Part shown: piece after piece, positions 7,297 to 12,440 of the stretch
Layout of the letters: each line of letters begins with the position of its first letter
How positions within the stretch are numbered: the first letter of the stretch is position 1
Assembly: GCA_964457405.1 (NCBI GenBank)
Contig: CAYWEP010000030.1
Location: 1-12,567, forward strand
DNA: 12,567 bases
Source: CAYWEP01 sp964457405
GTDB taxonomy: Bacteria; Patescibacteriota; Microgenomatia; Levybacterales; UBA12049
Reading direction: 5' to 3'
The notes under the pieces: generated by a model
Seen by the model: the letters and a program-made list of their open reading frames with translations, nothing else
Databases searched by the model: none
Told to the model about the DNA's origin: nothing
Program-made: the position numbers and the translations under genes

Positions 7297-10029
7297 CTAT
7301 CCCAATTGCGGATAGTGGCATTTTTTCCATTTCTTTCCCGAGCCGCACCAGCAGGGGTCGTTGCGACCGATTTTTTTGCCTGATGAAACGGGGGAATCAA
7401 CCTTTTGCGATGTGGCTTGTCTTGTCTTTGCTTCAGTCCCAATCTCGCTCTCCGGTGTATTCAGCTGTAAATGCACATGTGGTGTCGCCGGGTGCGGCGC
7501 ATCCACTGTCTCCTCTGTCACGACTTGTATTTTATAAATTCTGTGTACTATCTCATCGTCGATTGCGAAAACTAACTGCTCAAACATCCGATATCCTTCA
7601 TTTTTGTACTCAACAAGTGGGTCTTTCTGCGCATAGCCGCGAAGGCCTATTCCCTGCCGCAGATTATCAACCGCATCCAGATGATTCATCCAGAGATTAT
7701 CAACCGTCATGAGCATGACATCGGTTGCAATTTTTGCCGAAAGCACCTGTCCGAGTTCTTTTTCGCGCTTGAAATACAAGTCCTTCGCTAGCTTCGTGAG
7801 GAATTCTGTTTTTTCAGATGGCGTGTGGCGTTGTTCCAGCTGCATGATAAGTTGCTTTTGGGATTTTTCATCAAACGGAATGATCGTGATAAAATCGGCG
7901 ATAATTTTTTCATTGGATGCACCGATACCGTCATACTCCTCTGCACTTGTATTCATACTGATAAGACTGCTGATCGCATTCTCAATTCTGCCCAAAAGCT
8001 CTTCCCGCAATACTTTATCATCCTCATGCGCACCTGCTTCAAGCAGCTTTCTTCGCAACCCGTAAATAATCTCTCGTTGTTTATTCAGGACATCATCGTA
8101 CTCAACCAGGTGTTTTCGGATATCAAAATTAAACCCTTCTACTTTGACCTGCGCATTCTCAATTGCTTTTGATACAAGCGGATGCTCAAGCGGCACATCC
8201 TCCGGCATATGAAAACGGGTCATGATACCGGCAATCTTATCGCCGCCAAAAAGCCGCATGATGTCATCATCGAGCGCTACAAAAAATCTCGACGCTCCGG
8301 GATCTCCTTGTCTTCCGGACCTTCCTCTCAGCTGATTATCAATTCTTCGTGACTCATGCCGCTCGGTACCGATAACAAAGAGCCCGCCAAGCGCTACAAC
8401 CTCATCATGTGCCTTTTTCCATTTTTTCCGTTCAGACGAATTCTTGTCTGAAGAGCCATCAGCTGCAGTCGGCGCCTCGCCGCCGAGGATGATATCGACA
8501 CCCCGACCTGCCATATTGGTCGCAACTGTCACAGCGCCTTTCTTCCCAGCTTGCGCGATAATCTGTGCTTCCCGCGCGTGGTTTTTCGCATTTAACACTT
8601 CATGTTGTATCCCTCGTCTTCGTAACAGCTGGGAAATAATCTCATTTTTCTCAATCGATGTAGTACCAACCAGTACAGGTTGTCCTCGCTTATTTGCTGC
8701 AGCAATTTCAGCGGCAACAGCTGTCAATTTAGCCCGCATCGTCTTATAAACCGCATCTGAATAGTCTGTTCTTCGCAAAGGATTATTTGTGGGAATCGCG
8801 ACAACGTCTAACTTGTAAATTTTCTTAAACTCTTCCGATTCTGTGACTGCTGTTCCGGTCATACCTGCCAATTTTTCATACATACGAAAGTAGTTCTGAA
8901 GAGAAACTGTGGCGAGCGTTTTTGATTCCCGCTGGATGGGTACATGTTCTTTTGCCTCAATCGCTTGATGCAGGCCATCAGACAGCCGTCGTCCTTCCAT
9001 CAAGCGCCCGGTGAATTCATCAACCAGTATCACCTGATTATCTTTGATAATATAGTCTTTCTCTTTATGAAAAAGCGTCCGAGCTTTGAGCGCTGCTTCC
9101 AAATGATAGACCGTATCAAAGTCTTTCTCGTAAATATTGGCAATGCCGTAGAGCTTTTCAATTTTTCCTATGCCATGATCTGTCAAATGCGCCGTGCGCA
9201 ATTTCTCATCAATTTTATAGTCGGTCTCCGGTGTTAATTTATCAACAAGCGTCGCATACTCATAGTAACGTGTCGATGGTGCCTCATCGGGTGCCGAGAT
9301 AATATGCGGTGTTCGCGCTTCATCGATAAGGACAGAGTCCACCTCGTCAACAATCGCGTAATAAAAATCCCTCTGTGCCCTGTCATCCAATTGCTGTACC
9401 ATATTATCGCGCAAATAATCAAATCCGAATTCAGAATTAATACCGTAAACTATATCTGCCTGATACGCTTGCCTCCTATTGATATGCCGTAAATGCGAAA
9501 GGCGATAGTCGGTTGCCTTTTCATCGGTAAAATCAGGATCATAAAGAAATGATGCGTCATTGATGAGAGAGGAAACCGAGACCCCGAGGAGATGGAAAAT
9601 AGGACCCATCCAACCAGCGTCGCGCCGGGCCAGGTAGTCATTGACCGTAACGAGGTGCACGCTCTTGCCTGTCAGACTATTTAGGTATAACGCGGGAACC
9701 GCAGAAAGCGTTTTTCCCTCTCCTGTTTTTTGCTCTGCTATCCGTCCTTCAGAGAGGATAATTGCCGCCTTAAGTTGCACATCAAAATGGCGAAGGCCGG
9801 TTGTTCTCCGCGATGCCTCGCGCACCAATGCAAACGCTTCAGGAAGCATACGATCAAGCGACTCGCCTTTTTTTACTCTCTCTTTGAATTCTTGCGTTTT
9901 TTTGGTGAAGTCTTTCTCTTTGAGTTTCTTTACTTTTTCTTCCAACCCGTTTATTTCATCAACAATAGGTTGAAGGCGATTAATCTCTCGATTATTGGAG
10001 TCAAAAAAACGGTTGAGGACTGAGAACAT
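7297..10029 (-). CDS. secA: Preprotein translocase ATPase SecA
   Basis: 910 residues, near the usual SecA length. It is the motor that pushes unfolded preproteins through SecYEG at the inner membrane. Visible elements: Walker A KTGEGKT (101-107); VTVNDYLARRD (128-137); GINSEFGFDYLRDNM (196-210); Walker B DEVDSVLIDEARTP (228-241); VDEFTGRLMEGRR (336-348); EKLAGMTGTA (385-394); GTTSIEKNE (455-463); NMAGRGVDI (505-513, Val where most have Thr); ERHESRRIDNQLRGRSGRQGD (556-576); and a C-terminal zinc-binding SEC-C motif C893, C895, C904, H905. The frame is open upstream to a TTG at 10074, but I choose ATG 10029: the -10 box (10042-10047) lies between the two, and MFSVLNRFFDSNNREI is a normal SecA beginning. 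A 9-codon ORF unit lies just upstream on the same strand. Confidence 0.97.
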   Translation of the reverse strand: MFSVLNRFFDSNNREINRLQPIVDEINGLEEKVKKLKEKDFTKKTQEFKERVKKGESLDRMLPEAFALVREASRRTTGLRHFDVQLKAAIILSEGRIAEQKTGEGKTLSAVPALYLNSLTGKSVHLVTVNDYLARRDAGWMGPIFHLLGVSVSSLINDASFLYDPDFTDEKATDYRLSHLRHINRRQAYQADIVYGINSEFGFDYLRDNMVQQLDDRAQRDFYYAIVDEVDSVLIDEARTPHIISAPDEAPSTRYYEYATLVDKLTPETDYKIDEKLRTAHLTDHGIGKIEKLYGIANIYEKDFDTVYHLEAALKARTLFHKEKDYIIKDNQVILVDEFTGRLMEGRRLSDGLHQAIEAKEHVPIQRESKTLATVSLQNYFRMYEKLAGMTGTAVTESEEFKKIYKLDVVAIPTNNPLRRTDYSDAVYKTMRAKLTAVAAEIAAANKRGQPVLVGTTSIEKNEIISQLLRRRGIQHEVLNAKNHAREAQIIAQAGKKGAVTVATNMAGRGVDIILGGEAPTAADGSSDKNSSERKKWKKAHDEVVALGGLFVIGTERHESRRIDNQLRGRSGRQGDPGASRFFVALDDDIMRLFGGDKIAGIMTRFHMPEDVPLEHPLVSKAIENAQVKVEGFNFDIRKHLVEYDDVLNKQREIIYGLRRKLLEAGAHEDDKVLREELLGRIENAISSLISMNTSAEEYDGIGASNEKIIADFITIIPFDEKSQKQLIMQLEQRHTPSEKTEFLTKLAKDLYFKREKELGQVLSAKIATDVMLMTVDNLWMNHLDAVDNLRQGIGLRGYAQKDPLVEYKNEGYRMFEQLVFAIDDEIVHRIYKIQVVTEETVDAPHPATPHVHLQLNTPESEIGTEAKTRQATSQKVDSPVSSGKKIGRNDPCWCGSGKKWKKCHYPQLG

Positions 10030-10041
10030 AATGAGGCTAAT

Positions 10042-10050
10042 ATTATAGCA
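10042..10050 (-). promoter_or_regulatory. Extended -10 promoter of secA
   Basis: Minus strand TGC-TATAAT: consensus -10 (10042-10047) with an extended-10 TG. It ends 12 bases from ATG 10029, so the leader is short and has no Shine-Dalgarno. No good -35 at 16-18 bases; the TTGACG further up is 21 bases away. This box rules out the TTG at 10074 as the main start. Confidence 0.65.
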
Positions 10051-10083
10051 TACCTTCCGTACGCTTGCCGTCAATTGAGCTCG

Positions 10084-10117
10084 AAAAACCCCCTACGCGT
10101 TGTCGGGCAGGGGGTTT
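10084..10117 (-). terminator. Intrinsic terminator of the small leader/ORF unit
   Basis: Minus strand: 9-bp perfect stem AAACCCCCT / AGGGGGTTT (plus-strand arms 10086-10094 and 10109-10117), followed by T's (five in a row at 10088-10084, three of them within the stem). It ends transcription coming from 10384 before the secA promoter 34 bases further on. Confidence 0.75.
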
Positions 10118-10156
10118 ACCAATCGATCAATTGGTATCCGTCAGCTGACGGACCAA
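10117..10156 (-). other. Two overlapping hairpins between the 9-codon ORF and the terminator
   Basis: TCCGTCAGCTGACGGA (10137-10152) is a perfect 16-base palindrome, extended by TTGG (10131-10134) with CCAA (10153-10156). The same TTGGT can instead close TACCAAT (10117-10123) with ATTGGTA (10130-10136). The two folds share bases and exclude each other, an arrangement reminiscent of attenuators. Confidence 0.55.
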
Positions 10157-10157
10157 T

Positions 10158-10187
10158 TTACTTTCTCTTCTTTCTCTTTTTTGCCAT
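10158..10187 (-). CDS. 9-codon ORF encoding a Lys/Arg-rich peptide (MAKKRKKRK)
   Basis: The minus strand reads ATG GCA, then AAA/AAG/AGA codons, then TAA, giving MAKKRKKRK: five Lys and two Arg in nine residues. Translation is supported by a perfect 10-base match to the 16S anti-Shine-Dalgarno complement (AAGGAGGTGA, 10196-10205), 8 bases from the ATG, the only such site I found at a gene start in this window. The ORF sits in its own unit: promoter (10356-10384), a structured leader of roughly 160 bases, and a terminator (10084-10117), so it is not simply the 5' part of secA. I do not recognise the peptide. Options: a tiny ribosome- or nucleic-acid-binding peptide (by analogy with small basic ribosomal peptides), a leader peptide of an attenuator rich in Lys/Arg codons, or an expression signal whose translation rather than product matters. 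Confidence 0.55.
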   Translation of the reverse strand: MAKKRKKRK

Positions 10188-10195
10188 GAAACAAT

Positions 10196-10207
10196 TCACC
10201 TCCTTCT
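10196..10207 (-). promoter_or_regulatory. Near-ideal Shine-Dalgarno of the 9-codon ORF
   Basis: Minus strand AGAAGGAGGTGA, containing AAGGAGGTGA, the full complement of the usual 16S rRNA tail, 8 bases from ATG 10187. It directly abuts the base of the hairpin at 10208-10255. Confidence 0.85.
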
Positions 10208-10330
10208 AGAAACTCTTAACGAGTTTGCTTTAAGCAACGAGTTATTAGAGTTTCTTGAATCCTCCTAAGATCGCTCTTCGAGCCGCGCTACGAATAGTAG
10301 GTAAGGCGAGAAGGAAGATCAGGAGGACCT
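10208..10330 (-). ncRNA. Structured leader RNA with anti-Shine-Dalgarno segments
   Basis: Minus-strand leader of the 9-codon ORF. Helix 1: TCCTCCT-GATC (10327-10317) pairs with GATC-TT-AGGAGGA (10272-10260), 11 bp with a 2-base bulge; it encloses smaller hairpins such as GCTC-GAA-GAGC. Helix 2: AGAAACTCT (10255-10247) pairs with AGAGTTTCT (10216-10208), with an inner TTGCTT-A-AAGCAA hairpin (10225-10237) and an 8-base direct repeat AACGAGTT in the plus-strand reading. CCTCCT (10321-10326) and CCTTCT (10309-10314) could alternatively pair with the true Shine-Dalgarno. It does not match tmRNA, RNase P RNA, SRP RNA or any riboswitch core that I can recognise. Confidence 0.5.
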
Positions 10331-10355
10331 CGAATACCTTTATAAACTCAATTCA

Positions 10356-10384
10356 ATATTGTGACATTTCTTACTAATTGTCAA
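10356..10384 (-). promoter_or_regulatory. Promoter of the small leader/ORF unit
   Basis: Minus strand: perfect TTGACA (10379-10384), 17-base spacer, CAATAT (10356-10361) as a weaker -10. Transcription would start near 10349, giving a leader of about 160 bases before ATG 10187. Confidence 0.55.
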
Positions 10385-10507
10385 GAAATTTTCCTTGCTT
10401 CAAAAGTATCGCTTTATGTCGTCAAAACGGCAAAAATTACACAACGATATTTTTACTTTTTTATTACATTTTGAGGCTAGATTTTTATAAAAATCTGAAG
10501 CTAACTT
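10385..10507. other. Non-coding AT-rich gap with an 18-base palindrome
   Basis: No gene seen. AGATTTTTATAAAAATCT (10479-10496) is a perfect palindrome, extended past a small bulge by GCT (10476-10478) and AGC (10499-10501). On the plus strand it is followed by a T-rich stretch (TAACTTTTTAA), but no plus-strand gene precedes it; on the minus strand no T run follows. It may help end serS transcription, but that is not clear. Confidence 0.4.
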
Positions 10508-10620
10508 TTTAATTAATTTTCAATTTTCAATTTTCATTGAATATTCAATTCTTTAATCTGCAATGTTTTAAACATTGAGATTTGATTGCAAATTGTAAAT
10601 TTTAAATTGAAAATTTGAGG
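10508..10620. repeat. AT-rich repeat element, copy A (3' side of serS)
   Basis: Begins TTAATTAATTTTCAATTTTC and ends with TTTAAATTGAAAATTT, which is close to the inverted form of the start, so the element has imperfect terminal inverted repeats. Inside are ATTGAATATTCAAT (10536-10549, perfect palindrome) and CAATGTTT-T-AAACATTG (10561-10577). It touches the serS stop codon. A related copy in the same orientation lies at 11855-11971. Confidence 0.6.
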
Positions 10621-11853
10621 TTATTGAGGCTTAATAACGTCTTTGCCAACGTATTTCTGTAAAACCTTTGGTATAACCACTGACCCATCGGCTTGTTGAT
10701 AATTCTCAAGTATTGCAATAATCGTTCTGCCTATAGCAAATGCAGTACCATTAAGAACGGCTGCGAATTTTTTATCTGCACCATCTTGGTACTTAATATT
10801 TAATCTTCGTGATTGAAAATCGGTGATCGTTGATGCAGATGTAACTTCTCGAAATGCATTTTGTCCTGGCATCCAGGCTTCGATGTCGTATTTTCTGGCT
10901 GTTGGGAAACCCAAATCGCCCGTGCACATCTTTACCACCCGATACGGAATATCAAGGCTTTGAAAAAACTTTTCCTCAAGTGAGAGAAAATACTCATGCT
11001 CCTCATCGTCTCTTCCTTCCGCAACAAATGCGACCATTTCGACTTTATCAAACTGGTGGACGCGGAACATCCCGCGCGTATCTTTGCCATATGACCCCGC
11101 TTCCCGCCTGAACGCGGATGAGAAACCAACATACCTTAATGGAAGAATTCTGCTTTGCAGAACTTCATCTTTATGCATGGGCACTATTGCGTGCTCTGCC
11201 GTGCCGACGAGAATAAAGTCGTCTTTGGGGATCGCGAACATATCCTCATCCGCGCCATGTTCCATATAACCCATGCCCCGCATGATATCTGTCTTGATAA
11301 GTACGGGCGGAACAACCGGAATAAATCCTTCTTTGATAAGCGTTTCGAGTGCCAATTGCACAAGTGCGAATTCAAGCAGCACGCCGTCGTTTTTGAGGTA
11401 GGCAAATCTCGCACCTGAGACCTTGGAAGCTCTTTGCACGTCAATAATATCCAGCACTTCACCAAGCTCCAGATGGTCTTTTGGTTTGAAGTCAAATTTT
11501 GTTAGTTCTTTGTGTTTGCGGATTACCTCATTTGCGCTTTCATCTTTGCCGACTTCCACGTCGTCTTTGGGAAGATTCGGAACCTTTAATAATTCGTTAT
11601 CAAACTCTTCTTTCAATGCAGACAGCGCATGCTCTTTCTGTTCAAGTTCTGTTTTAAGCTTCTTCCCGCCCTCAATATCCCGCTCTTTTGCAAGCCGATT
11701 TCGTTCTGCTTGCAATGTCTGTACCTGAGTATGTAACTCGCGATACTCCTGATCGATCTTGAGCAGATGATCAATATTTACCCTAATTCCTTTGTGCTCC
11801 GCAGCCTTTTGTACTTTTGATGGGTTCTCTCTGATGAATTTGATGTCTAGCAT
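10621..11853 (-). CDS. serS: Seryl-tRNA synthetase
   Basis: 410 residues, slightly short of the usual 420-430. This class II synthetase charges tRNA-Ser (and tRNA-Sec where present) with serine in the cytoplasm. The N-terminus MLDIKFIRENP is diagnostic. Residues about 28-95 form the long antiparallel coiled coil that grips the tRNA long variable arm. The catalytic core shows the TAE serine-binding motif (218-220), motif 2 FRREAGSYGKDTRGMFRVHQFDKVE (248-272), TGDLGFPTARKYDIEAWMPGQ (311-331), REVTSASTITDFQSRR (335-350) and motif 3 GTAFAIGRTIIAILENYQ (369-386), where most bacteria have GSGLAVGRT. The C-terminus IPKVLQKYVGKDVI is typical. The ATG comes 2 bases after an AT-rich repeat that makes up most of the 5' leader; no Shine-Dalgarno is visible. 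A consensus promoter lies about 130 bases upstream. Confidence 0.97.
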   Translation of the reverse strand: MLDIKFIRENPSKVQKAAEHKGIRVNIDHLLKIDQEYRELHTQVQTLQAERNRLAKERDIEGGKKLKTELEQKEHALSALKEEFDNELLKVPNLPKDDVEVGKDESANEVIRKHKELTKFDFKPKDHLELGEVLDIIDVQRASKVSGARFAYLKNDGVLLEFALVQLALETLIKEGFIPVVPPVLIKTDIMRGMGYMEHGADEDMFAIPKDDFILVGTAEHAIVPMHKDEVLQSRILPLRYVGFSSAFRREAGSYGKDTRGMFRVHQFDKVEMVAFVAEGRDDEEHEYFLSLEEKFFQSLDIPYRVVKMCTGDLGFPTARKYDIEAWMPGQNAFREVTSASTITDFQSRRLNIKYQDGADKKFAAVLNGTAFAIGRTIIAILENYQQADGSVVIPKVLQKYVGKDVIKPQ

Positions 11854-11854
11854 A

Positions 11855-11971
11855 TTTAATTAATTTTTAATTTTCAGTTTTCAATTTTTAATGAAATCTG
11901 AATTTTTAATGTTTAAAAAATAAAACTATTTGTGTTTGATTGAAAATTTTAAATTTCGAATTGAAAATTTC
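11855..11971. repeat. AT-rich repeat element, copy B (5' leader of serS)
   Basis: Same order of blocks as copy A at 10508-10620: TTTAATTAATTTTTAATTTTCAG near the start, AATGTTTAAAA in the middle, TTTGATTGAAAATTTTAAATT and GAATTGAAAATTT at the end. It lies between the serS promoter and its ATG, so it should be transcribed as the serS leader. Sequence identity is partial and some of it may reflect simple A/T composition. Confidence 0.55.
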
Positions 11972-11982
11972 GCTCTGCGGTG

Positions 11983-12011
11983 ATTATACCTCGTTCCCCC
12001 TAGCTGGTCAA
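11983..12011 (-). promoter_or_regulatory. Promoter of serS
   Basis: Minus strand: TTGACC (12006-12011), 17-base spacer, consensus TATAAT (11983-11988). Transcription should start near 11976, giving a leader of about 120 bases made mostly of AT-rich repeat copy B. The -35 lies in the first copy of a 16-base direct repeat. Confidence 0.75.
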
Positions 12012-12013
12012 TT
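11998..12013. repeat. 16-base direct repeat, copy 1
   Basis: CCCTAGCTGGTCAATT, identical to 12381-12396. This copy carries the serS -35 box on the minus strand. The two copies bracket the hicB-like genes. Confidence 0.8.
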
Positions 12014-12026
12014 CGAGGACTAGGAC

Positions 12027-12060
12027 TTGTTACGTATCAACGCATAGTATATACTACGCG
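12027..12060 (+). promoter_or_regulatory. Promoter and palindromic operator of the hicB-like gene
   Basis: TTGTTA (12027-12032), 17-base spacer, TATACT (12050-12055), ending 6 bases before ATG 12062, which implies a leaderless mRNA. The -10 lies within TAGTATATACTA (12045-12056, perfect 12-base palindrome), extended to a 20-base near-perfect palindrome at 12041-12060 with one mismatched pair. Such a site over the -10 fits autorepression, common for antitoxin genes; the binding protein is unknown. Confidence 0.6.
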
Positions 12061-12061
12061 T

Positions 12062-12292
12062 ATGCAAAAGAATGTTTTGAACTACCGTATTATTATTGAA
12101 AAAGAAATCTATGACGATGGGTCTCTTGTGTATGTTGCCTCTTGTCCAACGCTTGGGATTTCAGATTATGGCGACACAGTAGAAGCTGTAATGGATAGTA
12201 TCAAAGATGGCATTGAGCTTGCTGTAGAGTCACTGGTAAAGGAAGGCAAGGAAGGAACCCAGACAGAAAATCCTCCCTCTTTTTCCTGCTGA
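12062..12292 (+). CDS. HicB-like antitoxin domain protein, 3' end probably altered
   Basis: 76 residues. NYRIIIEKEIYDDGSLVYVASCPTLGISDYGDTVEAVMDSIKDGIELAVESLVKEGKE (about 7-64) matches the HicB / UPF0150 antitoxin fold (degraded RNase H-like), including the YVASCPTLG strand and the DTVEAVMDSIKDGIEL helix. HicB proteins neutralise the mRNA-cleaving HicA toxin and often repress their own operon through an added C-terminal DNA-binding domain, which is absent here. After residue 64 the frame runs antisense through the beginning of a second hicB-like gene (12244-12333) before stopping, so the last 12 residues look like read-through rather than native sequence. No hicA toxin gene is visible beside it: serS diverges on one side and a Phd-type gene follows on the other. 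It may be an orphan antitoxin or a truncated remnant. Confidence 0.75.
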   Translation: MQKNVLNYRIIIEKEIYDDGSLVYVASCPTLGISDYGDTVEAVMDSIKDGIELAVESLVKEGKEGTQTENPPSFSC

Positions 12293-12333
12293 AAAATCGC
12301 GTTGTATTCCAAAACTTTCTGCTTCATACGCAT
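12244..12333 (-). pseudogene. 5' fragment of a second hicB-like gene, opposite strand
   Basis: The minus strand from ATG 12327 (or the in-frame ATG 12333, two codons earlier) reads MKQKVLEYNAIFQQEKEGGF followed by SVWVPSLP, a standard HicB antitoxin beginning (EYN-F-EEGGF-V-VPSLPGC). The homology stops after 28 residues, inside GGAAGGCAAGGAAGG (12241-12255). Beyond that the frame continues to a stop at 12166 only as the antisense of the plus-strand hicB. Its promoter is still there. The simplest reading is a rearrangement that joined two hicB-like genes tail to tail through the purine-rich stretch and lost the 3' part of this one. A short real overlapping gene of about 55 residues is possible but less likely. 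Confidence 0.6.
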
Positions 12334-12342
12334 ATTGTAGCA
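12334..12342 (-). promoter_or_regulatory. Extended -10 promoter of the hicB fragment
   Basis: Minus strand TGC-TACAAT, with the -10 (12334-12339) ending 6 bases from ATG 12327: the same leaderless spacing as the plus-strand hicB-like gene. The -35 is poor (TTCATT at 17 bases). It shows the fragment keeps its original start region. Confidence 0.45.
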
Positions 12343-12380
12343 CAAACAATGACCAGAATGAAAAAACAACCTCGCGGAAT

Positions 12381-12396
12381 CCCTAGCTGGTCAATT
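12381..12396. repeat. 16-base direct repeat, copy 2
   Basis: CCCTAGCTGGTCAATT, identical to 11998-12013, with flanks that differ on both sides. It lies 6 bases before the -35 of the phd-like gene promoter. Confidence 0.8.
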
Positions 12397-12402
12397 TTTT
12401 AC

Positions 12403-12437
12403 TTGACACACCCTTTCTTGTACTATACAATGTACAA
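12403..12437 (+). promoter_or_regulatory. Promoter and TGTACA-type operator of the phd/yefM-like gene
   Basis: Perfect TTGACA (12403-12408), 17-base spacer, TACAAT (12426-12431), ending 9 bases before ATG 12441. TGTACA (12431-12436, perfect) and TGTACT (12419-12424) lie 12 bases apart centre to centre across the -10, within the inverted pair TTGTAC / GTACAA (12418-12423 and 12432-12437). E. coli YefM-YoeB represses its own promoter through paired palindromes with TGTACA cores, so autoregulation of the same kind is likely. Confidence 0.7.
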
Positions 12438-12440
12438 TAT

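Noticed and set aside
10030..10074. Extending secA to a TTG start at 10074 (15 extra residues).
   Set aside because: The consensus -10 box TATAAT lies between 10074 and the ATG at 10029, so the transcript would begin after the TTG. The extra residues do not resemble a SecA N-terminus.
10173..10182. A AAA AAG slippery heptamer in the 9-codon ORF, as in E. coli dnaX, with a Shine-Dalgarno upstream and hairpin downstream.
   Set aside because: Any run of Lys codons gives this pattern. The -1 product would be only about 15 residues with no recognisable feature, and the Shine-Dalgarno is needed for initiation here.
10084..10349. The leader unit as tmRNA, RNase P RNA, SRP RNA or 6S RNA.
   Set aside because: No tRNA-like acceptor/T-loop with CCA, no RNase P conserved core, no SRP GGAAG/GCAG tetraloop region, and no long 6S-type rod. 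The Shine-Dalgarno plus ORF also argues against these.
12166..12369. A 67-residue minus-strand protein as a complete gene.
   Set aside because: Only 28 residues match HicB; the rest is antisense to the plus-strand hicB-like gene, and the first 12-14 residues lie upstream of or inside its promoter.
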